A DNA stretch of 64,000 nt from Flavobacterium sp. N2038 (GTDB lineage Bacteria; Bacteroidota; Bacteroidia; Flavobacteriales; Flavobacteriaceae), in assembly GCF_025947185.1 (NCBI RefSeq), contig NZ_CP110001.1, positions 434,001 to 498,000 of the forward strand, given 5' to 3'. Position 1 is the first letter of the stretch; every line of letters begins with the position of its first letter. Below the pieces are notes generated by a model that was given only the letters and a program-made list of their open reading frames with translations, made no database searches and was not told the DNA's origin. Position numbers and translations under genes: made by a program. Shown one piece after another: positions 42,019 through 51,806 of the stretch.

Positions 42019-42837
42019 ATGAAACTATCTTCCACTTTGATTAAATCTTTATTTGCGACGTTTTTTTTTCTTTTAAATTTTAGTGCATCTGCCCAAGAAG
42101 AGCCAAAAGCAGGGACTAGCGCACAGGAACTCGCCGATAAAATGGCAAATCCGGTTGCGAGTTTAATTAGTGTTCCGCTGCAAAATAATCTCACTTATGG
42201 GATCGGTGCTTATAATGGATCGAAATATCAGATCAATATACAGCCCGTTGTTCCTTTTAAATTAAGTGAAAATTTAAATTTAATTACACGTTATATTCTT
42301 CCCGTTGTAGATCAGCAGGATGTTACAGGCGAAAACACACATGAATTTGGCTTAAGTGATGCAACAGTAACCGCTTTTTTTGCTCCTAAAACTAAAGGAA
42401 TAATACTAGGCGTTGGTCCTGCTTTTTTAGTACCAACCGCTACTGAAAAATTTTTAGGAACAGAAAAATTCGGAATTGGACCAAGCGTTTTAGTCATGCA
42501 TCAGGGAAAAGGACTTTCTATAGGTTTTTTAGCCAATCAAATTTGGTCTGTAGCAGGAAATGCAGACAGAACAGATTTCAATCAGTTTTACACCCAACTA
42601 TTTCTAACACATAGTTATAAAAGTGGGGCCAGTTTAGGTATTACCTCAGAAATTACACAAAACTGGCAGGGAAATACAACCCTTATAACCGTTAGTCCAA
42701 ATGTTGGAGCCATTACAAAATTAGGTGGTCAGACCATGCAATTTGCTGTTATGCCTTTAATTCCAGTAGTAGGACATTCAAGCATAAGACCAGATTGGGG
42801 ATTAAGAGCCGTGGTTGCATTTATATTTCCCGGATAG
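42019..42837 (+). CDS. Outer-membrane beta-barrel transporter (MetA/'neuromedin U'-like family)
   Basis: 272 residues from the ATG at 42019, with a signal peptide (to about residue 26, SASAQ). The start LADKMANPVASLISVPLQNN, followed by INIQPVVPF, LITRYILPV, ILGVGPAFLVPTATEKFLG and QIWSVAGNADR, is typical of a family annotated as transporters or, by accident, as neuromedin U. They are barrels related to the MetA phenol-pathway proteins. The C-terminus VVAFIFPG ends in an aromatic strand. It probably moves the substrates or products of the secreted enzymes. Confidence 0.85.
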   Translation: MKLSSTLIKSLFATFFFLLNFSASAQEEPKAGTSAQELADKMANPVASLISVPLQNNLTYGIGAYNGSKYQINIQPVVPFKLSENLNLITRYILPVVDQQDVTGENTHEFGLSDATVTAFFAPKTKGIILGVGPAFLVPTATEKFLGTEKFGIGPSVLVMHQGKGLSIGFLANQIWSVAGNADRTDFNQFYTQLFLTHSYKSGASLGITSEITQNWQGNTTLITVSPNVGAITKLGGQTMQFAVMPLIPVVGHSSIRPDWGLRAVVAFIFPG

Positions 42838-42928
42838 TAAATCATTGCTCTTATTAAAAAACATAATTTGTTTTAGACTAAAAAAATTAGAGTAATCGAA
42901 AATTTACCAATTTATAATAAACGATATT

Positions 42929-44401
42929 ATGAAAAACAAAAGCATTATTTTTTTAGCAATTTTTTCTTTGATGTTCAATATTGGATGCGAAAAAAAGACC
43001 TCAGAAAATGTTGCATCAACAACAGTTGCATCGTCCGGAACTGAAATAAAAATGGATGGAGAATTGCCTTCAAAAGAATCCATTCCGGCATTATTTGACG
43101 AAATGGATTTTCAACAGGCAACACAATGCTATTTGTGGGCATTACCAATTGTCGGTTTTGCCGAATGGCAATATCAACATTATAAAACCTTTAAGGCATC
43201 AAGTAACGACCTTGTTCTTTATAATTCATATGCCGATCGTTTAGGAATTTTGACTGCCAATGCAACAACTCCCTATATATTGACATTCATTGATCTGGCA
43301 GCAAATGGACCAACGGTTATCGAAATGCCAGCAGGACGAACTGCAGGTGGTTTGGCAGATTTTTGGCAAAGAGAACAGGCAACCATTGGAGAAATGGGAC
43401 CTGACAAAGGAAAAGGAGGTAAATATATTTTAGTGCCACCAACTATGAAAGATTTTAAAGCCCCTGGTTATTTTATTGTTCCCTGCAATACTGTTAATAT
43501 GTTCTTTGGTTTTAGAACACTTGATCCAGATCCAAAAGTAACCGAAACGTTATTGAAACTGGTAAAAATTTATCCATATGCACAACGAGCAAATCCAACT
43601 CCAACAAAAGTAGTTAGTCCTCCTGCAGGAAAAAAATGGCTCGGAATTCCGCCAACCGGAATTGCTTATTGGGAACGTCTTCATGCTATTTTACAAAATG
43701 AACCTGTAGAAGAACGTGATCGTTTTTTTATGGCATGGCTTAGAAATCTCGGAATAGAAAAAGGAAAACCTTTTGCTCCGGATGAACGTCAGAAGAAAAT
43801 TTTAATTGCGGCTGCTGAAAAAGGACAGCAAATGGCAATGGCAAATTCTTTCGAAAAACGTTTTGCAGATGTAAAACACTGGCCAGATAAACACTGGGAT
43901 TATGTCCTGATTATGAAAAATGCATCGCAACATGCTGCTACTTATGATGAGTTTTTTGAGAGAGCTTCTTATTTCTATGAAGCAGTTACTTATTCCCAAG
44001 CTATGATGTCCAAAACACCAAATGTGGGTCAGGCGTATTTAGGAGCTTATTATGATAATGAAGGAAATTGGTTAGACGGAGCTAAAAATTACACTTTAAA
44101 TGTTCCTGCAAATCCTCCAGCCGTGAATTTCTGGTCTATTACGGTTTACGATTCGGCTACTCGTTGTTTGATTGATAATCCGCAACAAAATGCCGATTTA
44201 TCTTCCCGTAAAGATTTAATAAAAAACACTGATGGTTCAGTTGATTTATATTTCGGGCCAAAAGCTCCTGCCGGAAAAGAGAAAAATTGGGTACAGACTT
44301 TACCAGGAAAACATTGGTTTACTTATATGCGTTTTTATGGTCCTACTGCAGCTTACTTTGATAAAAGCTGGAAAATGGATGACATTAAAGAAGTGAAATA
44401 A
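42929..44401 (+). CDS. DUF1254/DUF1214 lipoprotein
   Basis: 490 residues. The lipoprotein signal ends at C20 (FNIGCEK). The N-terminal DUF1254 domain (about 65-200, ALPIVGFAEWQYQHYK..TANATTPYILTFIDL) and C-terminal DUF1214 domain (about 380-485, FWSITVYDSATRCLIDN..YFGPKAPAGKEKNWV) are both clear. The fold is known from structures, but function is not. Such genes often lie next to secreted hydrolases. The gene ends 9 bases before the DUF2252 gene. Confidence 0.9.
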   Translation: MKNKSIIFLAIFSLMFNIGCEKKTSENVASTTVASSGTEIKMDGELPSKESIPALFDEMDFQQATQCYLWALPIVGFAEWQYQHYKTFKASSNDLVLYNSYADRLGILTANATTPYILTFIDLAANGPTVIEMPAGRTAGGLADFWQREQATIGEMGPDKGKGGKYILVPPTMKDFKAPGYFIVPCNTVNMFFGFRTLDPDPKVTETLLKLVKIYPYAQRANPTPTKVVSPPAGKKWLGIPPTGIAYWERLHAILQNEPVEERDRFFMAWLRNLGIEKGKPFAPDERQKKILIAAAEKGQQMAMANSFEKRFADVKHWPDKHWDYVLIMKNASQHAATYDEFFERASYFYEAVTYSQAMMSKTPNVGQAYLGAYYDNEGNWLDGAKNYTLNVPANPPAVNFWSITVYDSATRCLIDNPQQNADLSSRKDLIKNTDGSVDLYFGPKAPAGKEKNWVQTLPGKHWFTYMRFYGPTAAYFDKSWKMDDIKEVK

Positions 44402-44410
44402 ATAACTCTG

Positions 44411-45811
44411 ATGACCGAAAAAACTACAGATAATCCCGAAAGTTTCTTTGATCGATTAGCATCAAAAGCAGAACGCTATGATAATGGTGCAGCGATCAGG
44501 AAAGAGGTGTCTCGTTCTTCTCATCAGGAATGGACACCGCCCGAAAACCGTGAAGATCCTGTTGATATTTTGATTCAGACAAGCATTGGAAGACTTGAAA
44601 ATTTATTACCCATTCGATATCGAAGAATGATCGAATCGCCATTTGCCTTTTATAGAGGAGCAGCAGCAATTATGGCAGCAGATTTAGCAAATACACCAAA
44701 TACAGGAATACAATTGCAACTTTGTGGTGATTGCCATTTAATGAATTTTGGCGGTTTTGCAACTCCCGAACGCAAATTGGTTTTTGATATTAATGATTTT
44801 GATGAAACATTTCCCGGTCCGTGGGAATGGGATCTAAAAAGACTGGCAACAAGTTTTGCAATTGCGGGAAAATGGCGAAAATTTTCTGCTAAAGACTGTA
44901 AAGAATTTGCATGGCATGTTGCCGACAGTTACAAACGACATATGCTCGATTACAGTAAATTATCGGCACTGCAAATCTGGTATGCCGATATTGATCTGGC
45001 AGAACTTATTGATCTTGGAAAAGATGAAGAACTAAAAGAATTTCAGCAGAAACGAATAAAAAAAGCAGCCGAATCTATTGCGCATGAAAAAGAGTTTGCA
45101 AAAATGACTTATCTAGATGGAGTCCGTGCCAGAATCAAAGATGATCCTCCATTGATTTATCATCCTTCGGGAACTGAAGAAAGTTATACTTTTAGAGAAG
45201 CCAAACAGGTTCATAAACGATATATAGAATCACTTCCGGAAGACAAACAAGTTTTGTTAAGCAGATACACTATGCATGATTTTGCCGTAAAAGTTGTAGG
45301 CGTAGGAAGTGTGGGAACACTCTGTGGAATCAGCTTATTAATGTCGGCTACCGGAGAACCTATTTTTTTGCAGTTCAAGGAAGCCAGAAAGAGCGTCCTA
45401 GAACCAAATGTAAAAATTAAGGGAAAGTATCCTCATCAGGGCGAACGAATTGTAATGGGGCAAAAATTAATGCAGTCAGCGCCAGATATGTTCTTAGGCT
45501 GGACAAATGATGATAAAGGCAAATATTTCTATATCCGTCAGCTTCGGGATACCAAGATAAAACCGGTTATAGAAATAATGAAAGCCGAAAATATGGCAGA
45601 TTATGCCAAAGCCTGCGGCTGGGCACTGGCCAGAGCACATGCAAGATCTGGCGATCCCTCACTATTATCCGGATATATTGGGAATAACAATGAATTTGCT
45701 AATGCAATTTCTAAATTTTCAATTTTATATGCTCATCAAAATGAACTGGATTACAACAAAATGGTTGAAGCTGTAAAAGAAGGAAGATTACCAATTTCGG
45801 CAGAAATATAA
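44411..45811 (+). CDS. DUF2252 family protein
   Basis: 466 residues, no signal peptide, so probably cytoplasmic. The markers FYRGAAAIMAADLANTPNTGI, LCGDCHLMNFGGFATPERKLVFDINDFDET and PGPWEWDLKRLATS are those of DUF2252, which shares features with aminoglycoside phosphotransferase-like kinases (HxDxxxxN-like GDCHLMNFG, then DxND). A kinase activity is likely but unproven. It is translationally close to the DUF1254 gene. Confidence 0.9.
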   Translation: MTEKTTDNPESFFDRLASKAERYDNGAAIRKEVSRSSHQEWTPPENREDPVDILIQTSIGRLENLLPIRYRRMIESPFAFYRGAAAIMAADLANTPNTGIQLQLCGDCHLMNFGGFATPERKLVFDINDFDETFPGPWEWDLKRLATSFAIAGKWRKFSAKDCKEFAWHVADSYKRHMLDYSKLSALQIWYADIDLAELIDLGKDEELKEFQQKRIKKAAESIAHEKEFAKMTYLDGVRARIKDDPPLIYHPSGTEESYTFREAKQVHKRYIESLPEDKQVLLSRYTMHDFAVKVVGVGSVGTLCGISLLMSATGEPIFLQFKEARKSVLEPNVKIKGKYPHQGERIVMGQKLMQSAPDMFLGWTNDDKGKYFYIRQLRDTKIKPVIEIMKAENMADYAKACGWALARAHARSGDPSLLSGYIGNNNEFANAISKFSILYAHQNELDYNKMVEAVKEGRLPISAEI

Positions 45812-46042
45812 TTTTCAGTAATTAAAAAAAGTAAACAATCCTCTTATTTTACGCAAGATTTTTTTTACTTCTTTATGTTAATTAAATAAAATAATATATC
45901 TTTGAGAGAGCATTAATTCACTGTTTAATAGTTCTTTGTAATTACTTTACAATTATTTAACACGATTTATCGTTCATTCAAGATTTACCCAGATTTTAAT
46001 ACATTCGAGTTACAAGTTAATTATTAATTTAAATACCAAAAC

Positions 46043-46627
46043 ATGAATATTAAAAGAACAAATCTTCGCCTATTCCCATTATTAATTTTGGGCTTACTTT
46101 TTGGTTGTGCGCCAACAGTAAAAGTAACAACAGATTATGATCACGCAGCAAACTTCAGCGAATATAGAACCTTTACTGTTTATGACCTAAAAGCTCAGGA
46201 AGGTCAGGTAAATCAACTAAATGCAGATCGTGTTGCAAAATCAATTCGTGCCGAAATGACTGCCAAAGGATTTAAAGAATCAACAGACAATCCTGATTTA
46301 AAAGTAAATGCAGTATCTATATTAAAAAACAAAACACAAGTTACAGCCGATACCAATTTCTACGGTTACGGTGGTATGTACAGACCATACGGATATTGGG
46401 GCGGTGGCGCCATGATGGGTGGCGGCACAACAACGTTTAACAGTTACGATTATGTTGATGGCTCCCTGGTAATAGACATTGTATCTACAAAAACAGGAAA
46501 ATTAGTTTGGCAAGGTATCGGAAATGCTCAAATTGACAGCAAACCAGATAATCCTGAAGAATTTATTGCCGGTGCTATCAAAAAAATTCTCGAAGGATTC
46601 CCTCCTGGATTAGCAGTAAAAAAATAA
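46043..46627 (+). CDS. DUF4136 lipoprotein
   Basis: 194 residues. The lipoprotein signal ends at C22 (LLFGCAP). The DUF4136 layout is plain: VTTDYDHAANFSEYRTFTVYD at the start, a Gly/Tyr-rich loop at about 110-135 (YGYGGMYRPYGYWGGG), then DGSLVIDIVSTKTGKLVWQGIG. A -7 match TATCTTTG at 45897-45904 suggests a separate promoter, 139 bases upstream. Function unknown; the family is common in envelope-stress settings. Confidence 0.88.
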   Translation: MNIKRTNLRLFPLLILGLLFGCAPTVKVTTDYDHAANFSEYRTFTVYDLKAQEGQVNQLNADRVAKSIRAEMTAKGFKESTDNPDLKVNAVSILKNKTQVTADTNFYGYGGMYRPYGYWGGGAMMGGGTTTFNSYDYVDGSLVIDIVSTKTGKLVWQGIGNAQIDSKPDNPEEFIAGAIKKILEGFPPGLAVKK

Positions 46628-46646
46628 CCTACAATATTACTCCATA

Positions 46647-46687
46647 AAAGCCATATACTTATCTGTAAACAGATAAGTATAGGCTTT
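46647..46687 (+). terminator. Long hairpin after the DUF4136 gene
   Basis: aaagcc, cttatctgt and their complements acagataag and ggcttt fold into a strong stem with a 2-4 base loop, but the U tract is short. Confidence 0.6.
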
Positions 46688-46773
46688 ACAAAAAACTGTC
46701 CCGCCATTACTTTCTTTTAAATTTATTTTTAAGAAAGTGCAATACATTAAATTAAATTTTAAGCCTATTACAT

Positions 46774-47988
46774 ATGCTGGATATAGTACTTTCTCTTTTC
46801 TTTTTTATCGCAACAATGGTTGGCTTTGCAACATCATTTATGATATTGTTTTCGCGAAAAAATTACTCAAAAAATTTTTTTCTGGGACTATTCTTGTTTA
46901 GTCTCGCCGTTGTTAGTATTTATAATTTTTACTTATCAGCAAATGTTTTTAAAGTTTTTCCAGATCTCTTTATGATCACAAAATCTTTTATCTTTCTTGT
47001 AGCGCCAAGTGCTTTTTTATATGTCCGAAGCGTTTTATTTCAGAATCGATTGTTTCATAAATACGACTGGTTACATTTCCTGCCATTTCTAATTTATTTT
47101 AGTTTAACGCTCTGTGTCTGGATTGGAAATTTTACAGATTTACAATTATTAGAATTTCTTTCCGGCAAAATACAGAGTCCTTTCTCCATGTTGAGTCTTA
47201 CAATATGGTTACTGTATGCTTTCTGCCAAACGATGATGATTTTAAACTATGACTTAAAAAAATTTAGAGAAAATCACCTTAACAGAATTAAAATACTCAA
47301 CTGGATTCGTCTTTATAACCTCATGATTTTGTTTTTGTTTTCGACACTTTTTGTACATTATTTTTTGATGAACAAAGTAGATAGTATCGATTTCTCCTGT
47401 TACATATTAATTTCATCTGTTCTTTTATTTACAGTAGGCTGGTTATATTTTAAGCCTCAGATTTTTTATGATAATAACGAAAAGGATGAAACAGAGCATG
47501 TGTTTGAAAATTTTGATATTGTCGAGGATCAGTCAATGACTATAAAAATAAATGAAACCAAAAGCGCTTTACCGTTACCCAAAGAGTTAACAGACGAAAA
47601 AAAACAACTTTATCTCTCTAAACTGGAAAGCATTTTTGAATTGGAAGAGCTTTTTCTAAAAAAAGATCTGGTAATTCGTGACATTTCTAATGCTACCGCA
47701 ATACCTGTACATCACATTTCCAGTTTAATCAACTCAGAATTCAATCTTCATTTTCAGGATTATGTTAACCTGAAAAGAATTAAATATTTTAAAGAAAAAA
47801 TAAACGATCCCGAATGGAAAGAACTATCTCTCGAAGGTATGGCCTGGGGATCTGGTTTTAAATCAAGAACTACCTGCTTTAGAGCTTTTATAAAACACAC
47901 AGGAAAATCTCCTTCTGAATACTTTAAAGTAATCAGAATTAATCCTGATGATGAAAACACCTATTATTTAAATCAATCCTCAAATTGA
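46774..47988 (+). CDS. Membrane-bound AraC-family transcriptional regulator
   Basis: 404 residues. Seven hydrophobic segments fill residues 1-230. After a linker, an AraC-type DNA-binding domain with two helix-turn-helix units occupies about 290-390 (IRDISNATAIPVHHISSLINSEF..FQDYVNLKRI and LSLEGMAWGSGFKSRTTCFRAFIKHTGKSPSEY). The 7-TM part probably senses a ligand in or near the inner membrane. It may control the sulfatase locus, though it is not next to the palindromes at 37147-37225. Confidence 0.9.
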   Translation: MLDIVLSLFFFIATMVGFATSFMILFSRKNYSKNFFLGLFLFSLAVVSIYNFYLSANVFKVFPDLFMITKSFIFLVAPSAFLYVRSVLFQNRLFHKYDWLHFLPFLIYFSLTLCVWIGNFTDLQLLEFLSGKIQSPFSMLSLTIWLLYAFCQTMMILNYDLKKFRENHLNRIKILNWIRLYNLMILFLFSTLFVHYFLMNKVDSIDFSCYILISSVLLFTVGWLYFKPQIFYDNNEKDETEHVFENFDIVEDQSMTIKINETKSALPLPKELTDEKKQLYLSKLESIFELEELFLKKDLVIRDISNATAIPVHHISSLINSEFNLHFQDYVNLKRIKYFKEKINDPEWKELSLEGMAWGSGFKSRTTCFRAFIKHTGKSPSEYFKVIRINPDDENTYYLNQSSN

Positions 47989-48053
47989 TAAGCAATTAAT
48001 TTACAGTGTTTCGTAGCGATTATTTCTAAAGCAATAATAAATTTAAAATAAAA

Positions 48054-49022
48054 ATGATGAGCACCAAAATTGATACACAAGCCCGTAAATCCTTTCTATT
48101 ACCAATTTTATTATTAACAACCTTTTTTAGCCAGGCACAACTTAAAGGAGGTCATATTCTTGGTGCCATGGGATTGCAATCCGGAACTCAGACACCTGCA
48201 AACACACTTAGTGTTTATGTTCCAAATTATATTTACAGCGCTTCATCACTGAAGGATTCAAATGGAGACAAAGCAATTGTAAATCCAGATTTAACCATGT
48301 ATTTAGTTGGTGCGGGAGCATCTTATGTTAGTGATTATAAAATTTTAGGAGCTAATTACGGAGCAACAATTTTACTTGCTTTTGCAGCCAATACTATTCA
48401 GGGAAATAATGCCAATGTTGATAATTCGCTGGCATTTACAGATATGTATATAGTTCCTGTACAATTAGGCTGGCATCGCAAAAGGGCTGATTTTGTTTTT
48501 AGTTACCAAATGTACCTTCCAACAGGAAAATTTACAGCAGGCGCATCAGACAACAGCGGTTTAGGAATGTTCATGAATGAATTTTCGGGTGGAACAACTT
48601 TGTATTTTAATGACAAAAAAACCATTCATTTTTCGACTTTGGCATCTTATGAAATGAACGGGAAAAAGAAAGATACTAATATAAAAACCGGAGATATTTT
48701 AAGCATTGAAGGCGGATTGGGGAAAACATTTTATCAGATGAATGCCGAAAAAACAGCTCCCTCAGGAATTTTTAATGCCGGTTTAATTTACTACATGCAA
48801 TACAAAGTAAGTCATGACGAAATTCCAGTTCCGGTTCTTGGAGTTGTTCAGGGGCATAAAGATCGTGTTGGCGGCATCGGAGCCGAAGTAAATTATTTTA
48901 ATATCGGATACAAAACTTCGGCAGGATTTAGATGGATAGCAGAGGTTGATGCGATAAACAGATTTCAGGGAAATACATTTTTTATCACATTAGCACACGT
49001 ATTTAGTTTAAAAAAAGGATAG
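48054..49022 (+). CDS. SphA/MetA-like outer-membrane transporter
   Basis: 322 residues with a signal peptide (to about residue 28, FFSQAQ). Key segments are GGHILGAMGLQSGTQTPANTLSVYVPNYIYSA and YMVPVQLGW-like DMYIVPVQLGWHRKRADFVFSYQMYLPTGKF, which place it in the COG4313 / MetA phenol-degradation barrel family. It ends in VFSLKKG. It lies 61 bases before the next barrel gene. Confidence 0.85.
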   Translation: MMSTKIDTQARKSFLLPILLLTTFFSQAQLKGGHILGAMGLQSGTQTPANTLSVYVPNYIYSASSLKDSNGDKAIVNPDLTMYLVGAGASYVSDYKILGANYGATILLAFAANTIQGNNANVDNSLAFTDMYIVPVQLGWHRKRADFVFSYQMYLPTGKFTAGASDNSGLGMFMNEFSGGTTLYFNDKKTIHFSTLASYEMNGKKKDTNIKTGDILSIEGGLGKTFYQMNAEKTAPSGIFNAGLIYYMQYKVSHDEIPVPVLGVVQGHKDRVGGIGAEVNYFNIGYKTSAGFRWIAEVDAINRFQGNTFFITLAHVFSLKKG

Positions 49023-49083
49023 TTATAAAAGACTTAAACGCCGATTCTTTATTCGTGTAATAAATTTAAATACAATTTTTAGG

Positions 49084-50271
49084 ATGGAAAAAAATATTCG
49101 ACTTACCTCCGATAAGAAAAGAGCAAATTTCCTCCGGAAAATTATTCTGATCAATCTTCTTTTACTTTTATCATCTTCTGTGGTAGGGCAAAAAATGAAA
49201 GTCAGTTTAAAAGATTCATTAGACGGAGCTGTAGATTTGAGTGATTTTCTTATTTATGCCAACGGATTTATAGTCATACCCACCATTATTACAGAACCGG
49301 CCGTAGGAGGATTTGGAGTTGCGGTCGCCCCTATTTTTCTAAAAAAGCATGCACCGGTTATTGAAGAAGATGGAAAAAAACGTTTTATAAACCCCGATAT
49401 TACAGGAGGAGTCGGAATGTATACGGCAAACAAAAGCTGGCTTGCCGGTGGTTTTCGATCTGCAACACTTATAAAACCTAAAATATTGTATCGCGTTTTT
49501 GCAGCTTATGGCGATATGAATTTATCTTTTTATGCCAATAATCTACCCAATCAGGCAGATCAGGAATTTAAACTCAACTTTAAATCTACAATCTTTTACA
49601 CACAGTGGCTCAAACAATTTAAGAATGCAAAATGGAGCGCAGGGCCGCAATATTTACTTTTAGACTCTAAAATAAATCTGCCGGACTTCAATCTGCCACC
49701 ACCATTTGTAGATCCAAAAGACATTAAAAGCACCGTAAGTCAGCTTGGGGCAGCACTTCAGTTTGACGGGCGCGACAATATATTTACCCCCGATAAAGGA
49801 ATAAGGATACAGTCTGATTTTTTCTGGTCAGATAAAGCATTAGGGAGCGATTATAATGCCTGGCGCATTAATTTATCAGCAATTGGCTATCATCCCATAA
49901 CTCAAAAACTAATTGGCGGACTCAGGATAGAAGGAGAGCAGGCGTTGGGGAGTCCGCCTTTTTATCTTAAACCCGGAATTAACTTAAGAGGGATTCCGGC
50001 AGCAAGATACATGGGAAACACCAGTATTGTTACCGAAGGCGAGTTACGTTGGGATTTGTACAGACGATGGAGCTTAATGGGCTATGGCGGTGTAGCAAGT
50101 GCATTTGACGATTGGGACAAAGCCTTTGCAAAACCAGTAGTTTATAGTTACGGAACCGGTTTTAGATATCTCCTGGCACGAAAATTCAAACTCCGAATGG
50201 GTGTTGATGTCGCCCGCGGTCCCGAAGAATGGGCCTATTACATTGTTTTTGGCAGCAACTGGATGAGATAA
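49084..50271 (+). CDS. BamA/TamA-like (Omp85) outer-membrane protein without POTRA domains
   Basis: 395 residues. A signal sequence lies at about residues 15-37 (VVGQK). The C-terminal half is an Omp85 barrel: LQFDGRDNIFTPDKGIRIQSDF, YLKPGINLRGIPAARYMGNT (RGxPxxRY-type lid), and RKFKLRMGVDVARGPEEWAYYIVFGSNW ending in W-M-R. It is too short to hold POTRA repeats, so it is the small surface-antigen type and not an assembly machine. Last gene of the locus, followed by a terminator. Confidence 0.88.
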   Translation: MEKNIRLTSDKKRANFLRKIILINLLLLLSSSVVGQKMKVSLKDSLDGAVDLSDFLIYANGFIVIPTIITEPAVGGFGVAVAPIFLKKHAPVIEEDGKKRFINPDITGGVGMYTANKSWLAGGFRSATLIKPKILYRVFAAYGDMNLSFYANNLPNQADQEFKLNFKSTIFYTQWLKQFKNAKWSAGPQYLLLDSKINLPDFNLPPPFVDPKDIKSTVSQLGAALQFDGRDNIFTPDKGIRIQSDFFWSDKALGSDYNAWRINLSAIGYHPITQKLIGGLRIEGEQALGSPPFYLKPGINLRGIPAARYMGNTSIVTEGELRWDLYRRWSLMGYGGVASAFDDWDKAFAKPVVYSYGTGFRYLLARKFKLRMGVDVARGPEEWAYYIVFGSNWMR

Positions 50272-50289
50272 TGCTCTAAAAAATACTGT

Positions 50290-50326
50290 AAATCCCCGAT
50301 AACACAAGTTGTCGGGGATTTTTTAT
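50290..50326 (+). terminator. Intrinsic terminator ending the sulfatase locus
   Basis: aaatccccgataac and gttgtcggggattt form a strong stem followed by TTTTT. Confidence 0.9.
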
Positions 50327-50546
50327 TTTCAGCGCTTATTAGTTATTTTATTCTCAAGCATTTTCATCTTTCTTCCTTAAAAACAGTTTATTCTGATTTT
50401 ACTTATTTTGTAAGTTTTTAATTCACAATAAAAACATTATATAAAGATTAACGGAAAAATAATAGTTTTTTTACTTAATATTTAATTGTTTTGTAACAAA
50501 AATAAATTTCTGACTACTAATTGGTCAACTATTTAAATTATTGATT

Positions 50547-51743
50547 ATGTATAAAATTACAATGAAATCAGTTTTCGTAGCATCTGCTTTTTTAGTAGGT
50601 GTAAGTAGCTGTTTTGCGCAAGACGTTTTAGTAAATTCATTAAAGCTAAATGCAAGTGATAAAAGTAAAGAAGCTTTTAAATTCACAGAGGTAGTTAACT
50701 TAGGAACAACGTCGATTAAAAATCAGGGTTCATCTGGAACTTGCTGGAGTTATGCATCAAACTCATTTTTAGAGTCAGAAATGATTCGTTTAGGAAAACA
50801 ACCGGTGGAGTTATCTCAGGTTTTTTCTGCAAGAAATGTATATGTTGACAAAGGAGCAAATTATGTACGTATGCATGGCGCTATCTCTTTGGGAGATGGA
50901 GGTTCGCTACACGACGTAATTAATATGTACAAAAAATACGGAAGCGTTCCAAGAGAAGTTTACACAGGATTAAACTACGGAACAGATAAAAACAAATTTG
51001 GCGAAATGGCTGCTCTTATCGAAGGAGTTTTAACAGCTGTGGTTAAAAATCCTAACGGAGAGTTAACACCAAACTGGCAAAAAGCATACGCTGCTGTTAT
51101 TGATTCTTATTTAGGGAAAGTGCCTGAAAATTTCACATACAAAGGAAAAAACTATACTCCACAATCTTTTGCTAAAGAAGTAGTAGGTATTAACCCGGAC
51201 GAATATGTTGAAATGTCTTCTTTTACAACTTCTCCTTACTACCAAAAAACAACTTTAATGGTACCGGACAACTGGTCATTAGATCAGGTTTACAATGTAA
51301 AAGTAAACGACATGACAGATGTTATCGACAATGCATTGAAAAAAGGATATACTGTAGCCTGGGCAACAGACGTAAGTGAGAAAAGCTTTAGCTGGAAAAA
51401 CGGTGTAGCTTATGTACCAACAAAGAAATTTGACGACATGACGGCCGAAGAAAAAGCAGATATGTTTAACGGACCAAAAGCTGAACCGGAAATTACTCCA
51501 GAAATGCGTCAGGCTGCGTTTGACAATTACGCTACTACAGACGACCACGGAATGCACATTATTGGTCTTGCAAAAGATCAAACCGGAAAAGAATATTATA
51601 TCGTAAAAAATTCTTGGGGAGAAACAAACGACTACAAAGGTTTCTTGTTTGTAACCAAAAATTTCGTAAAATATAAAACTACTGCCTTAATGGTAAACAA
51701 AGGTGGAATTCCTGCTGATATCGCTAAGAAATTAGGGGTGTAA
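50547..51743 (+). CDS. Secreted C1-family (papain/PepC-like) cysteine peptidase
   Basis: 398 residues from the ATG at 50547 (a second ATG at 50562 is also possible), with a signal peptide ending about SCFAQ. The active site is complete: C66 in NQGSSGTCWSYAS, H in DDHGMHIIGLA, and N in IVKNSWGE. The insert between C and H and the overall length fit the aminopeptidase C / bleomycin hydrolase branch, but unlike cytoplasmic PepC this one is exported. Monocistronic, with a terminator. Confidence 0.92.
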   Translation: MYKITMKSVFVASAFLVGVSSCFAQDVLVNSLKLNASDKSKEAFKFTEVVNLGTTSIKNQGSSGTCWSYASNSFLESEMIRLGKQPVELSQVFSARNVYVDKGANYVRMHGAISLGDGGSLHDVINMYKKYGSVPREVYTGLNYGTDKNKFGEMAALIEGVLTAVVKNPNGELTPNWQKAYAAVIDSYLGKVPENFTYKGKNYTPQSFAKEVVGINPDEYVEMSSFTTSPYYQKTTLMVPDNWSLDQVYNVKVNDMTDVIDNALKKGYTVAWATDVSEKSFSWKNGVAYVPTKKFDDMTAEEKADMFNGPKAEPEITPEMRQAAFDNYATTDDHGMHIIGLAKDQTGKEYYIVKNSWGETNDYKGFLFVTKNFVKYKTTALMVNKGGIPADIAKKLGV

Positions 51744-51768
51744 TTTAAACCTGTTTTTATAAAATAAA

Positions 51769-51806
51769 GAAAGCGCTGCAATTTTTGAATTGTGGCGCTT
51801 TTTTTA
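51769..51806 (+). terminator. Intrinsic terminator of the C1 peptidase gene
   Basis: aaagcgctgcaatt pairs with aattgtggcgcttt, with one G-U and one mismatch, and is followed by a T run. Confidence 0.85.
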
